Positions 31,601 through 39,977 of a DNA stretch of 39,977 nt are shown here, one piece after another (position 1 is the first letter of the stretch; each line of letters starts with the position of its first letter). This DNA comes from Chara braunii. Lineage: Eukaryota; Streptophyta; Charophyceae; Charales; Characeae. The position numbers and the translations under genes are program-made. The stretch covers positions 157,806-197,782 of the forward strand of contig BFEA01000111.1 in the NCBI GenBank assembly GCA_003427395.1. Reading direction: 5' to 3'. The notes below the pieces were generated by a model. That model was not told the DNA's origin. It ran no database searches and saw only the letters and a program-made list of their open reading frames with translations.

Positions 31601-32141
31601 ACCACTAAAATCCGTTCAATCAGAGGCCTCAAATTTGAAATAAATACACCTATTCAACGCCAAACGAGTTATTGAGGGTAAGTATGAAGGTAAGTAAAAT
31701 TATACCATCCAATGGACCAGCTCGTCTTGTAATCCCGTAGTCCCCGGCATGGGGGTGACTTCTATCAATCGCTGCAGTCTTCTCTCTTTCACTTGTATCC
31801 TTGAGATCACTTCGACCTTCCTCGTGAGGATGCGTGCGGCAGGAGGGGAACGACAACCAAGTCGCTCTGGGGAGGATAGCCCGATCCCAAAAGGGGTCGT
31901 TCCCCCTCGGGAAGAGGGGGGGCTTCCTAAACCACTACCACCATAGCAAGCTAGATGGTCAAGGGACGCGATGCCCTACCTCGGAGTTGACGAAAACGAA
32001 CCGTGGGCACCGGGACAGCTGCGGAGAGTTGCGCTATTTTGCGACAACCAGCACAGCGCCTGGGCTGTTCCCTCACGGGCGAGGTCTCAATCACAGTTCG
32101 TGTTCCATGGCACAGCTCCTTGCACTTTCACAAACGACATT
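31601..32141. other. spacer between LINE A and MITEs
   Basis: May include the LINE A 5' UTR. The ORF at 31834-32184 has no recognisable motif. No other feature seen. Confidence 0.4.
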
Positions 32142-32268
32142 GGGCGTTGATCCATTTCTCACCAAATGTGCAAAATTAGAATGAATGAATCCTCCGCTAG
32201 AACATGGGAAAATACACCGCCATATTTTTCGTCTCTTGGGCATGTGTTGAGTAGTGGAGCGAGAGGGC
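32142..32268. mobile_element. ~127-bp Tourist-like MITE
   Basis: Starts GGGCGTTGATCC with subterminal TTTCTCACCAAATGTGCAAA. The right end is GTAGTGGAGCGAGAGGGCC. Flanks ATT and ATA are a nearly matching trinucleotide pair. Same family as 24290-24411, with a small internal GAATGAATGAAT expansion. Confidence 0.75.
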
Positions 32269-32292
32269 CATACTGTTTAGCTGTTTGTTCAA

Positions 32293-32443
32293 GGGCCTCG
32301 CTCCACTACAAAAAAACTCATATATGACATTTGGACGCCTTGTGGACCCGATGCATCCAGAATGTTGGACTTGCTCGAATGCATCTGGTCCAGAAAGCGA
32401 CCAAATGCATGTAGGAGATTGTTGTGTAGTGGAGCGAGGTCCC
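32293..32443. mobile_element. 151-bp TIR element with the same ends
   Basis: Ends GGGCCTCGCTCCACTAC and the reverse complement of GGGACCTCGCTCCACTAC. The inside is unlike the 122-bp family and holds an imperfect GATGCATCCAGAATG / CGAATGCATCTGG inverted pair. It is probably mobilised by the same transposase. Confidence 0.7.
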
Positions 32444-32520
32444 AATTCTCATGTTACCAATGTTCTCAATTGCAAATTAATTACATGCGCCTAGCCGCAC
32501 CAGTCGCCAATTGCCAACGT

Positions 32521-32642
32521 TCTGAGTGAATCTGAAGACGTAATTGGTCCTGATACATTCAGAATGTTGGCATTTTACGTTTCTGAGTGAATGTGAAGAC
32601 GTGATTGATCCTGATTCATTCAGAATGTTGGCATTTGGCGAG
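32521..32642 (+). repeat. 61-bp tandem duplication, each unit a hairpin
   Basis: TCTGAGTGAATCTGAAGACG starts at 32521 and recurs with few changes at 32582. Within each unit TTCTGAGTGAATC and GATACATTCAGAA are imperfect inverted partners, so each can fold. Confidence 0.75.
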
Positions 32643-33176
32643 AGGTGCGAGGAAGCCCTACATTTTATTTATTTATTTTTTTTTCAAAAAAAAGGGCCCT
32701 GCGGGCTTCATCATTATCAAATTTAAGAACCACAATTGAGGCCGGGAATCCCTCAGAACAAATCAACCGGGAAAAGCAACCATTGTAGGGGGCACATGCC
32801 CAGTTCAGAGTGAAGTATCGGGATTTTTTGTCTGAGAACAGAAATGGCCCAACACAGACCGCTGTCTCGACTTATCCACGACCCTAAAAAAAAAGGGAAA
32901 AAATAAAAAAACACTGCCGTCAAGGCCCATTAAAAGCCCAACAAACCAAAAAAAATGACCTTCAAGACCTCACAAAACCTCAGACTCTATCTATCAAGGA
33001 AAAGGGAAGAGAAAAAAGAAAAAAGAAAAAAGAAAACCAATGTCTAAATCGGCATTAAGGAGGTTCACATACAGGAACCCCTAGTTTCCACCAGCTCCCT
33101 CCTCAAAGAACACCAATCTGCCAGTCCACTGCGACTACATACCAGCAACCGAGCCAGCCAGGTTGATACAGCTAAT

Positions 33177-36100
33177 CTATCTCTTAAATAACCATTCACT
33201 TAACACTATTCTATCCTCACCATCAATCGAGGCGAAAACATTCCTAACACCCCAAGTGTCCTTAAACCAACGCATTCCACTTACCTTATTCTCGGCCTTT
33301 AACACTTTCCTCCTCCAATCAGTTGAAATAGTCTGACGAATACCCTGGTGGATTGTTGCTCGAATCTGTTGATTCGTCCACTCGTTTTCCTTGAAGAGTT
33401 GATCATTTCTGGCACTCCAAATTATAACATAGATAACGGCCCTAGTGACCTGTGCCACATAGCCCCAACCCTTATCTGAGACCAAACGATCTGGAATTCC
33501 ACCCAACAGGATCCAGTTCTTGTCCCAGTCCAAGGAGCCATCAGTCCAAGAATCCCATTTCTTTTTCCACCAAGCTCATACCCTTGCTGATGCAGGGCAA
33601 TCCCACCATAGATGTACCATGGATTCAAAAGCCCATTTGCATTTTTGGCAGGTTAGGTCAACATTCATACCATGTTGGAGAAGCCACACCGCAGATGGGG
33701 TAGCCATCATGGACAATAACCAGAGTATTGCTGCCATCCTTTGGCTTGGAATCAGTTTCAATTGCTGCCAACACTGCTTAATGGACGAAGATATTTGGTC
33801 TGAGTCAATCGTCAGAACTGTCTGCCACCTGTTGACTGCAACCATAAGCGGATTTCTATAAGGAATTTGTAGGTCATAACCCACCCTTTGGCTGTATTCT
33901 AGTAAACATAAATTCTGACCCTTCGGTCCTGCTGCTCTCCATTCCCACTATTTGGGATTCAATTTTAGCTCTAGGATTGAACTACCGTTAAAAAATAGTG
34001 AGCATGTAGTTGGTCCATTCTGAGTTGGATGCTCAATAACCTGAACCTGGGTAAAGGGCGTACCAATAGCAGGTTGGACTTGTGAGGGGCACAAAGTCAG
34101 TTCTGTGTCTGTCACATCCCATTTCTGAAATATACATTTACCATCGGCCTGAATCAGCGTCAGTTTCCACAACCCATTTGCAGGTTCTAGTTGATTCCCC
34201 ACATACCAAGTTCCAGGGGGGTCAGGTTTCTCCGACAGTAACAAGCTCTTTCAGCAGTCAGGGATAGTGTCAATAATTTTATTTCTTTTACCTTCGAGAT
34301 CTCTGACTTGTCCCACTATTGCTCGCAATTTTTCCACGCTAATCCATCCACCCTGTATATCATCCCATATATCAATTCTAAGAATTCCTTTCTCGATCCA
34401 GCTTCGCCCAAAGTTATCCGATCTAGAGTCCGCACTAATCCATTCTCCATCTGTGGTTCGAATGTTTAGATTTTCAAATAAAATTTGAGCTCTAGCCTCT
34501 GCTTTTGTTGTCGGTTGTACCCAAACATCCGGACTCAGAGATTTTCAGGCTTGAATAACGGCCTTTCAAAAAGGTGACTTAATATATCTCCTCTGGAATG
34601 AGTACAAGAGCAGACAAGGCTAAATATTAGTTTGTCTTGAGAGGTTCCATTATTTGGAAAGTATGTATTCTGCCAAAAAAAACAAGTGGGATTCTGGTGT
34701 TTCCAGAGCTGCTTTTAAAATCCATTTTACTAACATAGCGTCATTTTGTTTCTTTGGATCGAGAATGCCTAAGCCCCCTTGTTCCCGCGGGAGGCACAGG
34801 ATTTCCCAAGCAACTTTGGAAAGGAAGGAATCTTTTTCTTTCCCGTATGGTTTCCATATAAACTTAGCAGCTCTACGTTTCACCACATTATACAATTGTT
34901 TGCCAAATCTGCGGACCGTTCCTACGAACCAGAGTAAGGCAAAAAGCGCCCCATTAATGACCATACCTCTACCAAAGAGAGATAAATGAGGAGCTTTACC
35001 CCACGTAACCAGCCTGTGTAGTGATTTTTGAAGCAAGAGGTCGTCCTGTTCGGCTTCACAGGCAAGTAGTGAGATTTGTACACCCAATTTTTTTTCTGAT
35101 TTGTCAGCATCCATTCTTTTCATACCCCATTGGACCGACAGTTGGAACCCCTGTGGTAGGAAGAAAACCGATTTGTGCCAATTAACTGAGGCTTCAGACA
35201 TGATCGAATACTCATCCAGGCAAGCCTTAAGAGCAGGCAGCGAATTATCTGAATTACTTGCCACAGCGAAGAGATCGCCCGCTAATGCCTTGACTTTGTA
35301 CTGAGAATGACCCACTGAGAAGCTTGTAATATCTGGATTTGATCTCATATTGTTCAACAGAACTTCCATTTGAATGGCGAAGAGTAAAGGGGCTAAAGGA
35401 CAACCCTGTCGCAAAGAACGGGACAGGGAGAATTCTTTGGAAAGTCTTCCATTAATCATGACCGCTGCAGTAGATGCAGTATACATGACTGCCACCCATT
35501 TACTAAAATTAGGGCCAAATCCCATTACATTAAGCATTGTTAGTACGTATGACCAGTTGACCCGGTCGTACGCTTTCTCCAAGTCTTAGAGCAGGACAGC
35601 AGCGTCAAGGTCCTCATTGTTAATAATCTTCAGTGTCTCAATGGCTATAACAATATTAGTGAAGATCGATCTGCCTTGAATAAAAGCTGCTTGGTCGGAG
35701 TTAACCAAGGCCGGTAGGTATTTTCCCAATCTTCGAGCCAGGATCTTCGCAAGTAGCTTATAGAACACATTCATAATGGAAATAGGACGCCAATTTTTCA
35801 TTTCGGATCTCTCGCCTTTCTTAAAAAACACATAAATAATGCCTCTACACATGCTCTCAAACATCTTACCCCCAATAAAGATATTATTATAGATTTCTAT
35901 CAGACTATCTGCAAGTGAATCCCACAGTATGAGATAAAGTTCCACAGGGAGGCCATCGTCTCCAGGAGCTTTACCTTTGGTCATCGATTTCAGTGCTTCT
36001 AGAGCTTCAGGCGTAGTAATAGGTCTGTCTAAATCCAACCGGCGTACTACTGAGATCTTTGTCCTCGTATGCTGCCAATATAAGGATTCCTTATGCAGAT

Positions 36101-37409
36101 CGTCGACTACAGTTGCCCCTTGGAGTCTTGAGGTGAGAATGTCGTGGTAATAGGGAGAGGCGTAGTTGCATAACTCAACTGGTTCTATTGCCTTTCGCGC
36201 ATTGGGATCAAACGGATGACTTAATTCTCGCATAGGAACTGCTGAATGACTGGGGAGAAGTTTCTGAAAGGACTCCTTTGTCATACGATCGTAAACAGTT
36301 ATTCCTTTGACCTGGAGTTTTTCAGCCCACATTTCATACTTGCTTTTCTGAATATTATCCCATCCAGTCATCAATTTAACTCGAATTCTCCCCCAAACTA
36401 AGTTCGACACAGGGTGTTGAGCCATCATTTTTTCAACATATTCAATTCTTTTCTGGAGAGTAGCTTCCTGATTATTCCGTTGAAAGGCTAAAATACGCGA
36501 AAAGACAGACAAGAGATTCAAAAAGATCCTGGTTCCAGCTTTCCACCATTCCTCGGTTGAACAGTAATAGGATCTGGCGTCCTTCCAACTGAGCCAAAAA
36601 CTGCGCATCCAAGCTACCAGCCCTTCGTCTTCCAATTTTTTTGTGTTCAGACGAAATAGGCTCGGACCTCTTGCCAGCTGAGAAACAGTGAGTGTCATAA
36701 CAACCGGTTTGAGATTTGAGATGGGAGATGAAGATTCATATATGTCAATAATGGACTCCCAAAGGTTTTTTGAGGTCAGAAAGAAATCTAACCTCCTACT
36801 TACAACGCCCAAGTTCTCTCTGGGGTTTGAAAACCAGGTGAAGCCTTCCTCATCAGGACGAACAAGGCGAAAGGGATCAATCAGCTGCAGAGAATTCATA
36901 ATATTAGTGAGGTTTAATTTGTCAGACGGGCATTCGATCCTTCCTAAGGAAGTGGGAACATCCAAGGATGTATTCTAGTCGCCAGCTAGGATCGTATGAT
37001 CGCCGTCCGGAATAATACATAGTAGTTCACTAAAGAAGATTACTCTACTTCGTGGGTCAGTCGGGGCATAGATAGAAGCTATTATCCAATATTCATTATT
37101 TAGCCAAAGCTTAATCCATGCCCATCTGCCCCAAAGGTCAGCATAGTAATCCACAATCTCCGCATTCAAATTGTGGTGAATAAGGATCCCTACCCCACCT
37201 TTGGAACCAACGGTCGGGGACCAAATCTGAGGCCCGTCCCACCAAGTACCCAAACTGTTAATCTTCTCCTCACAAAGTTTCGTTTCTTGCACGCAGACGA
37301 TTTGAAATCCTTTCGAATGAATCCAAGATTTGACCCGTGCTCTTTTGGAGTTTAATGACGAGTCACAAATCCCCCTCAGATTCCAACTAACCAGCTTAAT
37401 TCTGTTCAT
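33177..37409 (-). pseudogene. LINE B ORF2: endonuclease, reverse transcriptase, zf-RVT
   Basis: Starts at ATG 37409, one codon after the ORF1 stop. In order: APE endonuclease (SWNLRGI, VQETKL, GGVGILIH, IYAPTDP, AGD*N), a linker, RT fingers (APGDDGLPVELY, EMKNWRPISIMN), palm (DLEKAYDRVNW, SLRQGCPLAPLLFAI, active site LAGDLF), thumb (LGVQISL), zf-RVT-like CQKCKW...HLWWDCP, and a C-terminal block QTISTDWRRK. There are 1,410 codons with in-frame stops at 36975, 35586, 34650, 34620, 34566, 34545, 34251, 33948 and 33576, and no frameshift. Each stop fits one C-to-T or G-to-A change of Gln or Trp codons. The SDH motif reads SNL (36711-36719) and LADD reads LAGD (35277-35279). Inactive. Confidence 0.92.
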
Positions 37410-39593
37410 TTATGTTGGATTCCCCTCCACCATATTGGATATGGGGGGGATCTGTAGGCCAGGGAGACGAAAGAACGAGGACCCCAATTTCTTTTCCTTT
37501 GGAAGGCGGATGTCTAGATCAACTAGACACTCGGCAGATCGCAACGGAGGAATGCGGATTCTACTTAATTCCTGTCTCTTCTTCTCAGAAAACCAAGAGA
37601 TCGGCAATAAACGCAGACCTTCCTTTTCCAGTTTTTTCAATTCCCCATCGCAAAATCGTACGTCGATCAAAGAAACAAAATATTTAATCTTCTTCCCCCT
37701 TTCATTTGGATTGTCCACCATGATACGCACCATAATCACATCAGGAATAAGACGAAAGGAGAATTTCTCATGAATCGCCGTACGGACGAGGATAGCAACT
37801 GCGGACAACATGAGTGTATCAGGAGAGGATAGACTTACCATAGTTGGGGAGCCATCCATTCCAACGAAGGCAATCACCCAAAATGAGTTATGGACCGCCA
37901 CACAAAAAAAGGGTAGAATCCTATTCTCGATGTCCTGTAGTTGCCCTCTAGACAGAGAGATCGGGATGCGCCTTCGTGATGTCTTACTACCTGTCACACC
38001 AATGGTGGACCGGTTCGCATCTAAATCTTGTGACGAACCAACCGAGTTCTCACCTTCCAAATCCGCACGCCCTGAGACGAAGCTGCCTTCCTGGTCAATC
38101 CTCCGTTGTTTGCCTGGAGTTCCACTCCGAGCCTTAGATGGACTCGGATGAATACTGACACCGCTCACAGCAGTTCCCCCTTGAGGGTGATTGCCGACTC
38201 CTCGATTCAAGTCCAAAGCATAGACATGACCTGGCGCAGATGGTTGAGGCAACGACAGTGGCCGAATGGTCGGCACCACCGAAGAATAGATTGGAAATGA
38301 AGAGCCCATCGGAGCAGACTGCTGTACATACGAGCCTAAAACTGAAGGGAAGGGCATCCCATACTGATGAGCTCCGCCGTACGAAAATTGCGAGTATAGC
38401 CAAGTCTCACCAGGACCATGCATCCATGGAAACTCCGATTGCGGTAAGATTGGATGCTGTGAGAAATAAGGAGGAGCCGCATGCACTCCTGGTGAGTAGA
38501 CGGGATTAGCTCGCATATCTGTTCCTGAAGTTGCCGGCAGAGATGTTGAAATTGCTGCTGCTTCTGTTCTCACCGGTCCAGGCCCTTGCGGAGACTGAAC
38601 ACTTGGTGAAGCAGGTCTAGGTCTCAATGGACCCTGATTTTGCCGACTTCCTGCTGGAGAGCTTGCATGCGGGCCGCTCGGGGCAGATGGCTGTCCCTGA
38701 GGCTGCTGATTTCGACGACACTCCACATCCGTATGGAAGAAAGCCCGACAACGGCGACATCGAGGAGTATCTGCAGAAGCAATTTTGGCTTCCAGTGAGT
38801 TTCCTTTCGAAGTATCAATCCATATTTTATCCTTCATGTTGCCACGAGCAGCCGGTTCAATCTCGAATTTGATATTGACTAACGACGGGAACATTCTGTC
38901 TTGTTCCGGAGGAAAGGTTCGGATTACCGGTCCAACGGCACGCTCCACTTGAGCTTGAAGGAAGATAAAAGCATCGAGAGGCACCTGCACTGCAATTACC
39001 CAGAAGGTCTGTTCGTTCTCTAACAGACGCTGCTGACGAAGTTGAGCTTTCGTCAGCCATGGTTTGAATTCAAAGACATAACGCAAGGAGCCTACCGTTA
39101 CTTCGTCCTCACCCTTCTCCACCAGCCATCGTGCAACCTCCTTGGATTTCGCAACGTATGAGACAACGTTCGGTGACTCAACTTTGACTCTATCCATGCT
39201 AAAATTCTGTTGTTCGAAAGTTCCATCCGCTGACCGTCTATCCTCATAAGCCCTAACGCTATCGTCCTTGATGTTCCTCGGAAGAAATCGTGCACCAGCT
39301 CGGAAAATAACGGTGACCGTGTGCTCCTTTAGCCCATTGATCTTGACTTGATCAATTGTTGAGTTGACTTTAAAACGAGCTTCGCGACCGTCAATCGTCA
39401 TCACTCCAGGATCAATACCCGTAGGCATGATCCCTTCTGCGTAACAAATACGACATAACTCCCTTAGCCTCGCATCGTCTTCTTCTTCTAAATGAGGGCC
39501 CTGGGGAGGGGACCTCGCTTGTCTTCCTGCGTCTACTCCCGCAGCCTCCGGGATCTTTTCTCTCAACTCCATTACAACTTCCTCCCCTGCCAT
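37410..39593 (-). CDS. LINE B ORF1, Gag-like RNA-binding protein with CCHC knuckle
   Basis: Uninterrupted 727-codon ORF, starting at the ATG at 39593; an upstream TTG is not needed. Residues about 40-270 form an N-terminal domain shared with LINE A ORF1. A zinc knuckle CRRCRAFFHTDVEC (CX2CX4HX4C) lies at about 279-292. Then comes a Pro/Gln/Ser-rich linker to about 540, and a conserved C-terminal domain (RRRIPISLSRGQ...FVSLIDVRFCDGELKK...LPISWF) that also exists in LINE A. The protein is expected to bind LINE RNA in a ribonucleoprotein. ORF2 begins directly after the TAA, in the same frame. Being open while ORF2 carries nine stops is notable. It is element-encoded, not a host gene. Confidence 0.88.
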   Translation of the reverse strand: MAGEEVVMELREKIPEAAGVDAGRQARSPPQGPHLEEEDDARLRELCRICYAEGIMPTGIDPGVMTIDGREARFKVNSTIDQVKINGLKEHTVTVIFRAGARFLPRNIKDDSVRAYEDRRSADGTFEQQNFSMDRVKVESPNVVSYVAKSKEVARWLVEKGEDEVTVGSLRYVFEFKPWLTKAQLRQQRLLENEQTFWVIAVQVPLDAFIFLQAQVERAVGPVIRTFPPEQDRMFPSLVNIKFEIEPAARGNMKDKIWIDTSKGNSLEAKIASADTPRCRRCRAFFHTDVECRRNQQPQGQPSAPSGPHASSPAGSRQNQGPLRPRPASPSVQSPQGPGPVRTEAAAISTSLPATSGTDMRANPVYSPGVHAAPPYFSQHPILPQSEFPWMHGPGETWLYSQFSYGGAHQYGMPFPSVLGSYVQQSAPMGSSFPIYSSVVPTIRPLSLPQPSAPGHVYALDLNRGVGNHPQGGTAVSGVSIHPSPSKARSGTPGKQRRIDQEGSFVSGRADLEGENSVGSSQDLDANRSTIGVTGSKTSRRRIPISLSRGQLQDIENRILPFFCVAVHNSFWVIAFVGMDGSPTMVSLSSPDTLMLSAVAILVRTAIHEKFSFRLIPDVIMVRIMVDNPNERGKKIKYFVSLIDVRFCDGELKKLEKEGLRLLPISWFSEKKRQELSRIRIPPLRSAECLVDLDIRLPKEKKLGSSFFRLPGLQIPPISNMVEGNPT

Positions 39594-39660
39594 CAAAAAC
39601 TTAGTTAAACAACTACACTCCCTAAGTGTTAAGTGAGAAAAAAAATATCAGCCGTATCCA

Positions 39661-39977
39661 AGCTTAGCTCAGTATTGTCAACGGGGTTGGTCCTTCCGGG
39701 TGTTGTGCCAAGCAGCCTCCATAGCCATGAGACTATGACCTAATGCATGCAAAGGTGACGGCGCCTTGGAGCTACCGCGACGAAGATCACGCCGATATCG
39801 CCCGCGGTTCAACACTCCGCCATTACCGGCCGCGAAACGCTTGGTCCGAGCGCAAGCTAGCGCCGGCGGAAGCGTTCCGGTAGGACCCCCGCATTCGCTT
39901 CATTCCAGCCCTGCATTTGCGATCACCCCTTCTGATCCCTTTTTTTTTTTTTTTTTAACATCATTGTGACCTCTTCC
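39661..39977. other. LINE B 5' region or flank
   Basis: No ORF with recognisable motifs. A T-run at 39940-39956 could be the A-tail of a further minus-strand retroelement lying beyond the window. That would place the LINE B 5' end somewhere between it and 39593. Confidence 0.4.

Larger units (their letters stand above)
32663..39660 (-). mobile_element. LINE B: younger L1-clade LINE
   Basis: Minus-strand LINE with a T/ATTT-rich tail at 32663-32684 (its 3' A-tail), a ~490-bp 3' UTR, ORF2 (37409 to 33177) and ORF1 (39593 to 37410). ORF1 and ORF2 share one reading frame from 39593 to 33177 with no frameshift, interrupted only by stop codons. It is about 7 kb and its 5' end is not identified within the window. 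No target-site duplication could be paired. It has the same orientation and gene order as LINE A, but their proteins are well diverged, so they are separate insertions. Confidence 0.92.

Noticed and set aside
33452-33861. Plus-strand ORFs over LINE B
   Set aside because: Antisense shadows of ORF2; the minus-strand zf-RVT-like reading explains the sequence.

Overview
The window reads as non-genic, repeat-dense nuclear DNA from a eukaryote, most likely a land plant. I find no intact host protein gene. Evidence for a plant is circumstantial: two plant-style L1-clade LINEs (ORF1 with a CCHC zinc knuckle; ORF2 with APE endonuclease, reverse transcriptase and a zf-RVT-like C-terminus), several Tourist-like (PIF/Harbinger) MITEs with TTA target duplications, tRNA-derived SINEs ending in T-runs, spliceosomal U2 and U6 snRNA pseudogenes, and long dinucleotide microsatellites. 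I cannot name the species. Nearly all predicted short ORFs are chance ORFs in repeats.

Layout. 1-935: CT microsatellite and MITE scraps. 935-1600: a dispersed repeat (family D) that recurs, inverted, near 19.3-20.8 kb. 1.9-5.0 kb: a large non-coding element (family E, minus orientation) holding a ~68-bp minisatellite, a 62-nt tRNA-like fold and a foldback MITE. 6.6-9.8 kb: a perfect 1,456-bp-arm palindrome with a Nextera junction adapter near its centre, almost certainly an assembly artefact. 9.9-13.4 kb: a PIF/Harbinger-type element, SINE-like units and a U6 pseudogene. 13.4-18.9 kb: a second, opposite-orientation copy of family E, carrying a different tandem array that is itself interrupted by a 414-bp element with a TTAA target duplication. 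18.9-21.2 kb: D repeats and a SINE. 22.1-24.65 kb: a cluster of U2 and U6 pseudogenes, MITEs and microsatellites, one U2 copy being split by a MITE. 24.67-24.80 kb: an N gap.

24.8-31.6 kb: LINE A, an old minus-strand LINE with frameshifts and a 203-bp internal duplication. 31.6-32.65 kb: MITEs. 32.66-39.6 kb and beyond: LINE B, a younger minus-strand relative. Its ORF1 is open over 727 codons, and ORF2 lies in one unshifted frame directly after the ORF1 stop (TAA then ATG, same frame). ORF2 is broken by nine nonsense codons, all explicable by C-to-T/G-to-A changes, and has damaged catalytic motifs in both endonuclease and polymerase. Comparing LINE A and LINE B shows which residues were lost in each.

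The strongest second-look items are the adapter/palindrome artefact, the family E element with its covarying tRNA-like fold, the LINE B ORF1/ORF2 junction and decay spectrum, and the U2 copy interrupted by a MITE with exact TTA duplications.
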